In this document: piece by piece, positions 48,101-58,978 of the stretch | How positions within the stretch are numbered: the stretch's first letter is position 1 | How the letters are laid out: each line of letters begins with the position of its first letter | Assembly (NCBI GenBank): GCA_017506865.1 | Contig: JAFCMP010000092.1 | Coordinates: 62,001-126,000 of the forward strand | DNA: 64,000 nucleotides | Reading direction: 5' to 3' | Source of the DNA: Tribonema minus | Taxonomy: Eukaryota; Sar; Xanthophyceae; Tribonematales; Tribonemataceae | Position numbers and translations under genes: made by a program | The notes under the pieces: model-generated | What the model saw: only the letters and a program-made list of their open reading frames with translations | The model's database searches: none | Told to the model about the DNA's origin: nothing

Positions 48101-49232
48101 TGTTACTATTCCACTGTCAATCAAGGTTTGCATTGCACCAATGTACAATAGAACCTGAGCTGGGAAAACAGGACCCACTGGCAGCATGAAACCACTTTGG
48201 ACAAGTCTGGTTGAACCCTGCCAGCATTTGCTGCTGTCAAAAGGTGTTGAGGTTCTGAGGTGAAGGCACGAGTGTTGAGGTCGGTGAGGATTCCATGATA
48301 GTGAGCGTTGAACCTTCAATCTGGATTTTAAATTCCCATCGTGGCGAAAGTTTACGATTGAGGTTAATTTGAAGTCCAACTTGAAGTTCAATATGAAATA
48401 TATGTACATCCTGAGCGTTTGTAAACAGGACCTAAGGTACAAAATCTTTTTGCGGTGTTGGTGATACTTATTTTTAGGCGCGACTTCTTTATCCATGCTT
48501 ATTTAGAGTTAGGATGAGGTATAGATTACGGTCAGGGTTTAGAATGTTGAGGGTGGGGGTTACGGTTACTACATGTCCACACATTCAACGACAAAACTCA
48601 GCAGAAGCCCATTTGAAGGGTTCACACCTGTACAACAGTGCTTGGTGTTGAAATCAAGACTGTGAATATGTGGCGGCAGCTATGCAGTGTCACTGACGTA
48701 CCGTGTGACACATCAGATTCTGCGAGCGAATATCAAAACACTGTCAGCTCTGCGTTGCAACTGATACTGCCTCTCCTTGCTGTTCAACCTCAACGCTCTG
48801 CAGGGTGGTTGCATATGCGACGCACAGGGTTGCACCAGCCAGGGCAATGAGTACTTGCTGGGTTTCATCAACAGTGAGAGACAGAAGCAATCACTTCCTC
48901 AGCTGCAGTGGAGCAAAACACTATCTGATCAGCTCTGGCAAAATGAGCTCTATGACTGTGTGTCGGCTCTCTGCACACACTACGGACTGCTGATGCCAAA
49001 ACGGCCGCCAGCTGCAGACTGGTTTAGCTGCAATCCCGGCCCGGACGGCCGCTGCTTGGAGGAGCGTGAAGCGTGGACAATTCCAAAGACATGCTCGACA
49101 TCAGCCTGTAGTACATGCAGATCACTGTCGACATACGTCACCGGATGCTCAAGATGCAAAGCTAGCAATGGCCAGCCTGGAGTCAAGGTCAATGCCGGAA
49201 AGGACGGCCCCAAGTGCTATGCACAACCTTGA
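42117..49232 (+). CDS. Hevein-type chitin-binding (x4) plus CAP-like protein
   Basis: Exons 42117-42320, 44685-44959 and 48804-49232 join in phase (1, then 0). The first two encode four CBM18/hevein-type modules recognised by CC-S-x-YGYC-G-x4-YC: CCSKYGYCGSTADYC, CCSQYGYCDSGPDYC, a diverged CCGGNGVFKGYCGVTADYC, and CCSEYGYCGTGPEYC. The junction rebuilds TCGNGNVGDGVC, the same spacing as the module before it, which supports the splice. The last exon has GFINSERQKQSLPQLQWSKTL, like the start of a CAP/PR-1 domain, but the later CAP His-rich motifs are not seen; many Cys residues follow and it ends at TGA. Likely a secreted wall- or chitin-interacting protein. Upstream exons and the signal peptide were not found. 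Confidence 0.72.
42679..43668. mobile_element. hAT-type non-autonomous transposon, 990 bp, 8-bp TSD
   Basis: The ends are CACAGTTGGGACGAG (42679-42693) and CTCGTCCCAAGTGTG (43654-43668), inverted repeats with one mismatch. They are flanked by perfect 8-bp direct copies AAACATTT at 42671-42678 and 43669-43676. Both subterminal regions (42710-42960 and 43370-43650) are packed with TACTCGTAC/GTACGAGTA words and a GATTTCGGAGGC spacer, as expected of hAT transposase sites. The middle has no recognisable transposase. It lies within an intron of the chitin-binding gene. A clean target duplication suggests fairly recent movement driven by an enzyme encoded elsewhere. Confidence 0.9.
47175..47579. mobile_element. 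405-bp inverted-repeat element (MITE-like)
   Basis: About 50-bp inverted repeats at 47175-47224 and 47530-47579 share GCGGATCCGCTCCGC, CATCCGCGAC and AAGCAACCGAG with few mismatches. The 305-bp interior is AT-rich with TTGAAGTT words and has no ORF of note. I could not find a convincing target duplication, so the superfamily is open. It lies in an intron of the chitin-binding gene. Confidence 0.7.
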
Positions 49233-51016
49233 GCATACTGAAAAGACCCCCGGAGCAGAGCAGCTGCCGGGTTTATAAACCTACTCATGATATATGATCA
49301 TGATGGTCAAGATTTGATGGTCAAGGTTTTCAAATTGGTGATTGGCATTTTTTCAAGGAGTTGAATTTCCTCAAGCAGGACCATTGGTCACGTACGGCAG
49401 TGCCAGAGCAGCGTCTCACACCGTCCTCTCTTCATACTGCATCGAACGAGCAGAATGGTAGTTCAAGGTGCTCAATGACAACCCGGCATGCATGCTATAT
49501 GGGTAACTAGCGATTGCTGCACAGCCTTGCTTCGAGTTGAAACACTGTGGCACTTAAGAGTTTAATCTACAAGTACAATCGTAACGGTTGCTGGTTTTGC
49601 TTAAAGTTTGCATATGCGCTTTTTCTTGCTGCAAACCTTGTCATTGACAAGCAGAATATGTGCTGTACATACGTAGTACTTTTGAATCAGAATAACGTGA
49701 TGAGGGCGGAAGCATAAGTAACTTATTAAGCCTTCAAGTTGAAGGTGTAGGCCGCTGCAGCTGCTGCCGCTGCAGATGATGCATGCGTGTCACACTCTGT
49801 CAGCCTGAGTACTGAGTATACCACCACCAGCTCACCCTAAAGTTGACGGGGGTTAAATCACGGTGACACAACGTGACCGTTCAGGTCTGCAAAGTACTTG
49901 TGCACTTGACAAATTGAATGCAATTGTGTGTTATATGAAGGACCCAAGGGAGGCCTGGCCCGGCTGGGTGTCCGAAAAGACCACCCACTGGCAAGCATGC
50001 ATTCCTTGGGTGGGCTCCTACTAGGATGGTATAATGGGCAGCAATCTACTAGTACTACTGAGACCAAGTCTGCATTGCGCCTTGAGAGCCCGCCAATGAA
50101 CACCAGCATTGCAACACCGTGTGACAGCCCAGCATCAGTGCTCCACAAGTGCACGCCATGATGCATTCCACCAGCTGGCCAGCTCCCGCACGAATTTCTT
50201 GATGGCATGCAATATGATAATGTGCTCAATAACGGCTCCCTGACTTGATGGATATCGTATGCTTTGTTTTAATTCAAAAGTAACTATAATAGTATACTAA
50301 TTATAATAGTAGTAAGCCCTGGGGCCCCCGCATGTCAGTGAGCGCAATCATTCTTTCAGACTGAGTGAGCGGTTTGCCAACTCCTTGACAATCACTGGCA
50401 GGCTGAACATTGAGTTCATCTACGTAGTACCTATATCCGGATTGGGTGGGTGGAGGAGGGGGCGCGACACCATGCCGATATGCGCTGGTCTGGCTTGTGC
50501 AGTTAGCATTGTGCAGCTGGCAGTGCATATAGCATGACAGCATGGCATACAGCATAGGACACAGCCACCGGGTGACCGTGCACGCATGTTCGGCGACTCT
50601 CGCTGCTGTTGAAGTTCATGACAGCTCTGGCCGGAGGTGATTCAGAAGTAGACTCTCAGAGGCCTAAAACAAAATAAAACATGCCACAAGAATCAGCAAC
50701 AAGCTAGACATGCCGTCGAATGAGTAAGAGCATGATGGTAGCACTAGCATTTACAACAAAAGCAGTCCTTGAGCAGGCTGTGGTTGCAATTGCGAAGCTT
50801 GACTTAACCTTGTCTTGTCGTGATCACACATCATAAACACCACAAGCAACATCAGCGGATGCACAAGAAGTTGCTATCACAGGCATATCGGTATCAATTG
50901 TTGCAAAGTAGGATGCTTGGAACAAGTCCGGAATCCTTGGAGAGAGACACAGTGGAGAAGTCTAGTGCTTTAAAGCGTGAAGTGAATTGAAGTGAATAAC
51001 GCGTATTATCGTATTA
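49233..51016. other. Stretch without a recognisable gene
   Basis: Only short overlapping frames and a loose repeat (50090-50180, related to 36450-36520) are visible. Confidence 0.5.
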
Positions 51017-51214
51017 TCAGAGTTTTCTGCAATTTCGGGAAAAATTGGGGCCAAAAAACCAGGAACCACTGGTTCCTGCCAGCAAGGGCACAGAAAGGGG
51101 GAGGCGAGCGTGTGGCAGCCATTCACTTCTGCTAGGCCGCACAAGGCCAAGCTCTCGTAGACACGGCAACACCAGCCAGGTAGCCAGCATTGTCGCCTAT
51201 CTGCTCAATTTAAT
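51017..51214 (+). repeat. Dispersed repeat R2, copy b
   Basis: Partner of 37761-37949 in the same orientation. It carries a small inner insertion (GGTTCCTGCCAG) relative to copy a. Confidence 0.85.
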
Positions 51215-52559
51215 GAAAATGCAGCGAGCAACGCGAGCGGCGAGAGCTGCTGCAAGGGGACCAGGTGCTGGCAGGGGCCGCTATTAAAATAATAATAATA
51301 TAATGTTTGAGTCATTGAGCTCATCTATCACCATCATAAGGTGCCAGCATGCTTCTACGCCGCTCCTGAAATTTGTTAAACTTTTGGAAAGCCAGCTGCT
51401 GCTTCTGGGAGCCTCAGGCTCTTGAAGACTTTATGAGTTTGGCTACATTGTCGGCTGTCTTTCTGTCTGATCCGAGAGTCTGCACGTTGCTGACAGTGCA
51501 TGCATGCACACACACAATGTGGTGATGTAGCATTAGCCACTGAGTGTGCAGACTACACGTACGCAGAGGATACATGCTGCGTATGCATGTGAGAAAAAGG
51601 GGGGGAGGGGCATAGTTTTATTAGCGAACAATAAGCCTTAGGTGGGGCGTCATTTTGTGAGTGCATGGAAACTCACAAGAAACTCTGAGTCGCCCCATGG
51701 GCTTAATTATCTATAAGACGGTATTAAGTGCAGATCCAGCAAAGCGCAGTCCCAGTGGAACCACTGGACGATAAAGCCAGCCATGCCCTGGGGAGACTGA
51801 AGCTCCTCGCCAGGAGATTGCTTGTTGAAGGTCCGCGTCCAGCAGACTACGGCCCTATGCTAGTCGCTGCGCCACCTGTAGGTGCAACCGCGAACAAAGC
51901 ATACATAGTGACGCATCAAACCACAACGTGACACTGTGTAGCATAATGATTGTGTTCATTGCTGATCTTCTTGCAATGTGATAAAAAATTCAGTGGTGAC
52001 GTTGACGTCAATTTGGTGCCACGGGCCAACGGCAGGTAGAGTCACTATGTCACGTACCATTCAGTAGAGAATGCAACTGCGCGCACGCATGATCAGCTAC
52101 TAGCCGGCTTCTTAAAGTATAATAAGAGTTTGCCAACGAAAGTGTGTAAAAGCAAGCTCATGAGCAGCGTCATGATTGCTGACCTAGTCGTGCCGAGGCA
52201 GCAAAGTTGATACTACTAGACTAAGTAGTACATTGTGAAGCACCTGTGCACCAGGTGCTTGCCGAAGCGATGGGTCACATGCAACGGTCCACAGCGGTCA
52301 TGTGCTCATACACATTGGTACACATGCCATAATGTGCAAATGATGTGCTCATCCACAGCAAGACTGTGTAATAGCACATCGAGCAGGTTGACAGCATGCT
52401 ACAGCAAATTCGCACAGCGGGCATATATAGTGTGCGCGTCACAGGCACGAGGTCAGCTTTCTGGGACACACCTTTAGCACGGGTGAACGCGCCCAGACCA
52501 GGCAACTTGCTTGAAGGTCAAGGCCGTAATGGACATGTTGCCGGTGTGTATGCTCTGGG

Positions 52560-53380
52560 GAGGCCAGACCGGAGGCTGGTGCAGACTGTTTTGGGCTGCT
52601 TCATTTACGACGGCCGTTACGTGCGAGCCTTCAGTAAGATTGCAGCGCCAATCATAGATCTGACCATTGGCAACTTGAAAGCAAAGTACAATGCATCTGA
52701 GACGAGACGCGAAGCGAGGCGGCTTTTCAGCAGCTCAAGAAGGCGATGTGTGGTGCCAGCATGGTCATGCACCTGGTCTTCATGTTGCCCTTCGTGCTCT
52801 ACACTGACGCGTCAAAGACGGCGGTGCCAGTGGCTGGCGGGCTCATTCAGTTCTGACCTTCAAGTTCACTGAGATAGACGGCCACCATCAGATGCCGTGC
52901 GCAATAACGGGGCGTTGTCAACTTCGATACGGAGGTACGCAAAGTTGACCCGGGTTAGGGTTGACCCTAACCCCATTTACTTCAGCAATTGGTTGGTTTT
53001 AATTCTAAACTTTGAGCTGGACTACAACATGTGCCACAGCGCTGGAATGCCTAGAGAGGTCATACTTGCACCCAACCACTTCAGACGCTATGTATGAGTC
53101 AACACCGATGCAGTTGTTTTGGATGCAGCAGCGCTCAGGTGGTTGTTGCCACTTCAAGACCACAACAACCACTGCGGTGAGCCATACGCATCATGGAGTA
53201 TGTCACGATACAACACAAAGCGGGCAACTGGAACGGCAGTGCCAATGGGCGATTACGAGTGCCCACGCAAGGGGTTTGACATGCCACGGCAGTACTGCAC
53301 GCAAACAAGCGCTTGTCCGATTCAGTGCCTTCCTTCAATGCACCGCCATCAGGTGTGAAGTTTGCAGATAGGCAGCGCAT
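52560..53380 (+). pseudogene. Ty3/gypsy RT-RNase H fragment
   Basis: One frame gives YVRAFSKIAAPIIDLT, the motif that follows the reverse transcriptase active site in gypsy elements. A frameshift near 52710 leads to EAAFQQLKKAMCGAS and LPFVLYTDASKTAV, the start of the RNase H domain with its YTDAS box. Further on, DAAALRWLLPLQDHN resembles the later RNase H segment. CCCTAA-type sequence interrupts it at 52952-52975. Frames are broken, and no LTR or integrase was recognised. Confidence 0.7.
52952..52975. repeat. Inverted TTAGGG pair
   Basis: GGGTTAGGGT and ACCCTAACCC face each other across two bases, inside the gypsy fragment. Confidence 0.85.
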
Positions 53381-55039
53381 GCACAAGTGACAGCGCAGCT
53401 CGCGGCGGCAGTGACACGGCCGCTCAATGACACGTGAAAGGAGCGAAGCTCCAGGGCTGTTCTACAGCGACAACTTGAACTTCAAGGCTCATGGGGTCCA
53501 GGACATAATATACAACTTCAAGGCTGGCGAGCCTGTGTGGCCGTGCGGTGGCAGAAGCGCGTGTGCTTTCTGCACAACTTAAATAGTGCTCCTGCAGAGG
53601 CAGCGAGCACTGATGGCGGCGGTGCAGGACTTTGTTTAGTATGATTGCCGCACAGGTTGAAGTGCTGGCGGAATATGACGTGCCATCAGATTCTGTGGGC
53701 GACAATTTGCCGTCTTCGTGCCACAGTGACACTGGAGTCATTCGACTGGCATGCTGATACCCAAGCCCACTTGGCACAGGAGGGCGAGATAACGCGAGGC
53801 GATGGTGATCGAATTAGCAATGAAGTGGCGCAACCGTGTGCAGTGAGGCACAAGCACATGCGCCATATGGCTCGTCCACACCGCTACGAACGACGCAGCT
53901 GAGTAACTTGAAGCTGATGTTGCTGAGCACGGTGACGTCACTCAAGACGCCAGGCGCACTGCAAGGCAAGTGCAAGACGGCGTCGCCGCGGCAGAGCATA
54001 ATGTTTGACGCAGCGGGTGAAGCCAAATTGGCTGCCGCTTCAACCGTTACGGAGGTTTCTCAGCTGACATCAGCGATGCTCAGCACATAGATTTTTTGGC
54101 GATGCAACACCTCGACAGTCACTGTCAGACGGTGACACGGGCTGTCAGCCGCGGCGCACTGCTGGCTGACGGGGAGCTGGCAATGCACTTGATGATGTGC
54201 AGAGACTCTCGCAGCTCTTCCTCCTGGCGGTCGACAGGCTGCAGTCCATTGCGCGGCAAGCAAACCCAAGCGCAGCAAGATCGAATTTCTGTTGTAGTGG
54301 GTCAGGCTGGCACTTCAGCCAGTTCCTTCACGAACTCTGGGCGGCGGCATTTCAAACAATACTTGTGCGGTGCGTCAATCGCCGTCACCACATGATGCAG
54401 AGCAATTATTATGGCAAAATCAGATTCTGTGCTTGTTGTCTGTATTGCATATGCTGCACTGGGCCAAGCCCCCATTCCAAAGAGCCGTGCCGCAAAGATA
54501 TTGCCCACTCGCTGTTGTACTACCTGGTCACATGAGCTTAGCCTAGTAGAAATGACTCAGAGCTTTGCCGGGCCAGAAGCGTAGACATCTATGAGTAGTA
54601 CACCAGTGGCACCTGCAAGACACCATGCGAGTGAACCACATCGTGATGCTTGCAGCGCAAGGGTGTTCCCGCACCTTCTGACCACGCCTTGAGGTTGCCG
54701 TTGCTGTCCACTGCGTCAAGTTGAGGTTCCTCTGCTGCTGCCACTCACGTGCGGCAGTGTGCAACCGCCTCCGAGTCAGCTGCTTTGAAGTTCTCTCAAC
54801 TTCTGATCGGCACGCAGCTGCCGGCGCTTGGCGAGCTCGTAGTGGAACACTGCAGAGCTCAGAGACCCTGCATTGCCGCCACACATCTGCACGCACAAGC
54901 ACCAGGCGGTGTCGACAGTGGCAGAATGTCTCCGAGTCGCTGCCACATCTGGAAAGTTTACCTCGCCTATGAGCTCGGGAGTCGGGGTCTATCACTGCGG
55001 GTTCAAACGCAGCACAGATCAGTACAGCAGCACTGATGA

Positions 55040-55460
55040 AGAGGAATGAAGTGTGGCCGCTGTCACCAAGGGTGCTATCCACAACAGTAGTTTGCTCATG
55101 ATTCCATGAGCACTGTTGATGTAACGGTTTCGACATGCACTTGCGCTTGAGCTCGAGCTCAGCTGCTGAAAGCCGTAGTCTACGGGGACAAGAATGACGT
55201 GGCAGCGACGGTCTCGTGCGCACACGTCGATAAAGAAGTCAAACAGCCTCTGCAGGTCGTCGCCATGCTTTTCGCCCCAGGAGTCCAGCAGTATGTCGGC
55301 GTGGTCGATCATCATCAGAACGGGGCCACTGGAACTCTCCCCGCACCTGCGCCGTCTCACGGGTGGCCTCCCACACGGCCAACAGTTCCAGGTATGCGTC
55401 AATGACGGCGCCGAAAGCGGCTCACTGCAGGTATCCGGCACGCAGACCCTCAGCCTGCAG
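55040..55460 (-). pseudogene. ATPase (AAA/STAND-like) fragment, frame broken
   Basis: On the minus strand one frame reads PVLMMIDHADILLD, a Walker-B-like hydrophobic strand ending in Asp, then LQRLFDFFID and CHVILVPVDYGFQQL, a sensor-like strand. Upstream, another frame has AAFGAVIDAYLELLAVWE, fitting the helix before Walker B. A one-base shift between them near 55345 makes the piece unreadable as one exon. No Walker A is seen, so this is a fragment or a multi-exon gene I cannot resolve. Confidence 0.35.
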
Positions 55461-55610
55461 CTTGCAATCACATCTAGTGCGCTGATTGTGAGCCTGTAGT
55501 TGCGGGCAAGGGGTCGGCGTTGGCAGTGTGGGAGTGCCGGTGACAGCTGAAGTGACGCGCGCGCGCAGGCTTTGGATGACCTTGAATTTCGTCACGGTGT
55601 CGTGTAGAAT

Positions 55611-55642
55611 GTGTAGTATAGTAGAATTCTACTATACTACAC
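55611..55642. other. 32-bp perfect palindrome
   Basis: GTGTAGTATAGTAGAA is followed at once by its exact reverse complement, centred on GAATTC. It lies about 100 bases left of the virus-like element's terminal repeat. Confidence 0.95.
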
Positions 55643-55650
55643 TGTACCGG

Positions 55651-55740
55651 ACTAACCCTAACCCTAGCCTTAGGGTTTGAGATTAGCCCTAACCCTAACC
55701 TTAGGAGGGTTTGTGAGACTAACCCTAATATTAGGGTTCA
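55651..55740. repeat. Three tandem CCCTAA...TTAGGG hairpins
   Basis: CTAACCCTAACCCTAGCCTTAGGG, then a second and third unit of the same inverted design, abut the left terminal repeat. Each can fold on itself. Confidence 0.8.
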
Positions 55741-55957
55741 TACCCCCACTAAGTCTCCCACTTATATTAATAATGGTGTTTAATCTTCTAGATATAACAT
55801 GACTATCCCAGCGTCTACGTTGAGTGCCGGCGTCATCACCGACACTTGGAGAGCATCCACTCTCGAGGTATGCACCGACACCGATGCCGGTGCGTCGGGT
55901 AACAGGACTATCCCCAGCACCGACATCCTACGTCCCCGTCGCGACGACACGACGACG
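55741..55957 (+). repeat. Left terminal inverted repeat
   Basis: It matches the reverse complement of 63665-64000 through TATATTAATAATG, TAATCTTCTAGATATAACA, GACTATCCCAGCGTCTACGT, GAGAGCATCCACTCTCGAGG and TGCACCGACACCGATGCCGG. It has one copy of a module that is doubled on the right. Confidence 0.9.
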
Positions 55958-55966
55958 CTCGCACAC

Positions 55967-56330
55967 GCGCTCGCACTCGCACATCGCACATCGCATCCGC
56001 GCACTCGCAGGTACTGGAGAAACTTTTTCTCCAGTAGCTAAGTTGTCGGCAACCGTCACCGGCGTCGGAATCCGTCATCGGCGTCGAGTTCGCAAAGTAG
56101 TTCGCAAAGATGTCGAGTTCGCAGAGTTATAGGACACCGTCATCTGCGACCGATGCGCGCCGGACTATCCCCGGTGCCGGTGCCGGTTTCGACACCGTCA
56201 TCTTTGCGGTCGGTGCGCACTCGCACTCGCACATCGCACTCGCAGATCGCACTCGCACACGCACATCGCACATCGCACATCGCACTCGCACATCGCACTC
56301 GCACATCGCACTTGACGAAAATGGCCGTTT
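55967..56330 (+). repeat. CGCACTCGCACATCGCA low-complexity array
   Basis: Short words CACTCGCACATCG repeat many times at 55967-56000 and 56205-56310, just inside the left terminal repeat. A CGTCGTCGCGT array occupies the same place on the right (63661-63712). Confidence 0.8.
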
Positions 56331-56383
56331 GAAAAGTGTTCATTTATGTGCGAGCATGTGTGCGGGACGCTGTTGCCGATGAT

Positions 56384-57151
56384 TCACTCGCTGAGTAGAC
56401 GGGCCAGGTCCGGCATGATGTGATCGCACACGCGGCACGTGCACACGATCATGACGCTGCACACGTCCTCGCCTTGCAGGTGTCGGGTAGAGAAGCGCCG
56501 GTTGGTCTCCTCCATGCGATCGGGGCTGAACAGCGTCGTGACGATGGTGGGCTCGCCGTGCACCCTGAACGTAGTCAGTGAGAGGTTGACGTCGAAGTCG
56601 GCCGGCTGCCTGCCGGTCCGCGGACTCCACGTGCAGATGTGGTAGGTCGGGCTGTCATCGAAGTGCGTGAGGATGATCTGACGCACTTCCTCCGTGCAAT
56701 GTAGGAGGACGTATGACTTCTGGATGCAGAGACCATATTGGTCTTGCTCGTAGGCGCGGATGACATCGAGGTCCAGGTGTATGTGGCGCTCGCAGAGACA
56801 CTGCAGACCGTCGGACGTCGTGCATAGATTGATTATGTTCTGTACGCTGCTGGGCCCGTTGTACACCGTCTGCGAGTCGACGGTGACGACGTGCCGGTTG
56901 ATCACCTCCAGATCCGCCAGGAGATCGGCATCGATATAGGCGCGGGGAGTGCGGTGGAGATCGTCGGCCGGAGAACCGGCGTGTGCGAACCACGCCGCGT
57001 TGTCCGCGAGAACACGGTCAAACGCCGACGTCGTCGTCGTCGCGGGTCTCGCATGTCTGCGGCGCGGACCCCGGCGGACCATGGCTGCTGCGATGTGCGG
57101 GAGAATGATAATTCGGGTATACTCCTGTCCGCGGTAATCAGAAACATCCAC
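56384..57151 (-). CDS. Unknown 255-aa viral protein with C-terminal CxCxxC
   Basis: A single open frame on the minus strand, divergent from the recombinase gene with about 150 bases between the start codons, suggesting a shared promoter region. The first 40 residues are basic (VRRGPRRRHARP). The middle has FDRVLADNAAWFAH and HIHLDLDVIRAYEQDQYGL. The end has VCTCRVCDHIMPDLARLL, a possible metal-binding or redox motif. I recognise no family. The overlapping + frame (56891-57301) is an upstream extension of the recombinase frame and less likely to be coding. An early regulatory or replication role is possible but is only a guess from position. Confidence 0.6.
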   Translation of the reverse strand: MDVSDYRGQEYTRIIILPHIAAAMVRRGPRRRHARPATTTTSAFDRVLADNAAWFAHAGSPADDLHRTPRAYIDADLLADLEVINRHVVTVDSQTVYNGPSSVQNIINLCTTSDGLQCLCERHIHLDLDVIRAYEQDQYGLCIQKSYVLLHCTEEVRQIILTHFDDSPTYHICTWSPRTGRQPADFDVNLSLTTFRVHGEPTIVTTLFSPDRMEETNRRFSTRHLQGEDVCSVMIVCTCRVCDHIMPDLARLLSE

Positions 57152-57301
57152 CTAAAATATTCGGACAACGACGGCCGGGTATCGGACGCGTGCCCGAGTG
57201 AACGCGCGTCGGGCGCCGGGCGTCGTCACGCAGTCTGCGGGGTGCGCCCGCGGCCGAATATTCGGATTTTTAATAAAGAAATTCGCATAGACCGACACCG
57301 C

Positions 57302-58978
57302 ATGCTTCACTCTTCGCCCGCAAGCATGACCGTCATCATCGACGCACTCGTCGCATTCGCCAAGGACGTGCAGTCACGCTATGAGTTGGAGGTCAAGGCC
57401 GACGGTAGCCGCGACTTCGTCATCCCCGCAGTAGAGATGCGCGCGAACGTGCACACGCAGCTGATGGCGAGGCTGGTGGAGTATCAGGAGAAGCGTATCG
57501 CGTTCGAGACGAACAATCCTCTGATTGCCCACAACTATAAGGCGAGGTCGAGTATGGGAATACTCGCCGATACCTCCCTGGCCAACGCGGTCACAGATGC
57601 GAAGAAGGAGCTCAAGGGCGAGCCGATAGCCGTCCACTTCAACTGCACGGATCTCAAGAACGCGATCAGGAAAGCAAGGGATGAACAGGACGCGGCCAAC
57701 CGCGACGTCGGTATGTTCAACGCCGGCGTGGCACGCCTCGCGGCCATCTACACGTGGGCGTCTACTACCATCCAGAACGGTGCGGCGGCCCGTGCCTACA
57801 TGGCTCTGGCGATCATCGTCGTCACCGGCTTTCGCATCGGCGAGATCACGCACTTCATCAAGACCTTCAGCGTCGGGGAACCGATCCGCATCGGGAAGGT
57901 CATGTTAGAGACGCTCAGCGTGTTCAACCTCGAGAAGAAGAGGCTCGACCATGATGGGAACGACAAGGAGGGACCCTACCAGATCCCCATCTATCCCGTC
58001 GCAGACGTGACGGCCACACTACTAGTGCAGCGCATCACGGAGCTGCGCGCCGGCTGGGAGAAGCCCGAGCTCCACACCAAGAAGGCCGCATCCGTCAACA
58101 GGGTGATCGCGAAGATGGACATCTTCGCATCCATGCGGCCGGCGTACATGGCGCACTACGCGCCGGTGAAGGCCAGGTTCCCGAGCATGAACATCACGTT
58201 TACAGCCCGCGTATGCAGGACGCTGTACTTCACGGCGGTGGTGCTTGCCAGCGGCACGGAGTTCGAGAACGTGGACGGACCCAAGATTCTCCGTCACAAG
58301 TATCGCCGCGTCGCCCTTGACCACTACAGGACGACGACCATCGTCGAGGTGCCGGAGGACGCGGAGGAGCCGGACGCCGACGCTGCGGGCGAGTTGGAGC
58401 CCGACGCCGGCGCCGCGGGTGCGGATGAGTTGGAGCCCGACGCCGGCGCCGCGGGTGCGGGCGAGGTGGAGCCCGACGCTGGTGCCGCGGCCGCGCCGGT
58501 TGCACCTCCGACACCGGCAGCGCCGGTTGCACATTTGACACCGGCCGCGCCGGTTGCACCTCCGACACCGGCCGCGCCGGTTGCACCTCCGACACCGGCC
58601 GCGCCGGTTGCCGAGGCCGCGGGTGCGGCTGGCGCCGACGACGACGATGACTTCGACGCCTTCATCGTCCACTATCGTCGCACCGCACGCGATCCCAGGC
58701 TGCGAGAGATCGCGGCCGCAGCGGCCGCAGCGCCGATCGCACCGGCCGCGGGCGCCGCGGCGGTCGCAGCGCCGGTCGTCGACGAGGACGCCGGTACTGA
58801 CGGTGCGGCTGGCGTCGACGATGGTCCCGCCGCACGCGACGCGGTCAACGGCACGCGCAAGCGCAAGGCGCCGACGAGCTCCGACCCACGCGAGAAGATA
58901 TTCCAAGCCATCATGGAGAGCGACATCTCCTGGGCCGACAAGCACGCGATCATGAGCGTCACTCTTGCTGAAGAATAA
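57302..58978 (+). CDS. Tyrosine recombinase, protelomerase/Crypton-like
   Basis: 558 residues from the ATG at 57302; an in-frame ATG at 57326 is an alternative. The catalytic set is visible: Arg178 in VVTGFRIGEITHF, Lys212/213 in the beta-hairpin FNLEKKRLDHDG...YQIPIYP, Arg306 in TARVCRTLYFTAVV (Arg303 replaces the usual His), His332 in ILRHKYRR, and Tyr342 in LDHYRTT. The H-to-Y spacing of ten is normal. The fold is that of tyrosine recombinases; the hairpin and RxxR-Y layout recall telomere resolvases and Crypton-type enzymes, which I cannot separate by eye. After residue 345 comes a long linker of EPDAGAAGA and APVAPPTP repeats, an acidic patch, a basic RKRKAP stretch and a short helix. 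The TAA lies inside AATAAA. Probably acts in integration or terminus resolution. Confidence 0.85.
   Translation: MLHSSPASMTVIIDALVAFAKDVQSRYELEVKADGSRDFVIPAVEMRANVHTQLMARLVEYQEKRIAFETNNPLIAHNYKARSSMGILADTSLANAVTDAKKELKGEPIAVHFNCTDLKNAIRKARDEQDAANRDVGMFNAGVARLAAIYTWASTTIQNGAAARAYMALAIIVVTGFRIGEITHFIKTFSVGEPIRIGKVMLETLSVFNLEKKRLDHDGNDKEGPYQIPIYPVADVTATLLVQRITELRAGWEKPELHTKKAASVNRVIAKMDIFASMRPAYMAHYAPVKARFPSMNITFTARVCRTLYFTAVVLASGTEFENVDGPKILRHKYRRVALDHYRTTTIVEVPEDAEEPDADAAGELEPDAGAAGADELEPDAGAAGAGEVEPDAGAAAAPVAPPTPAAPVAHLTPAAPVAPPTPAAPVAPPTPAAPVAEAAGAAGADDDDDFDAFIVHYRRTARDPRLREIAAAAAAAPIAPAAGAAAVAAPVVDEDAGTDGAAGVDDGPAARDAVNGTRKRKAPTSSDPREKIFQAIMESDISWADKHAIMSVTLAEE

Noticed and set aside
56891-57301. 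Upstream extension of the recombinase frame to a 695-codon product
   Set aside because: It overlaps the 255-aa minus gene, has no conserved feature, and a normal start lies at 57302.
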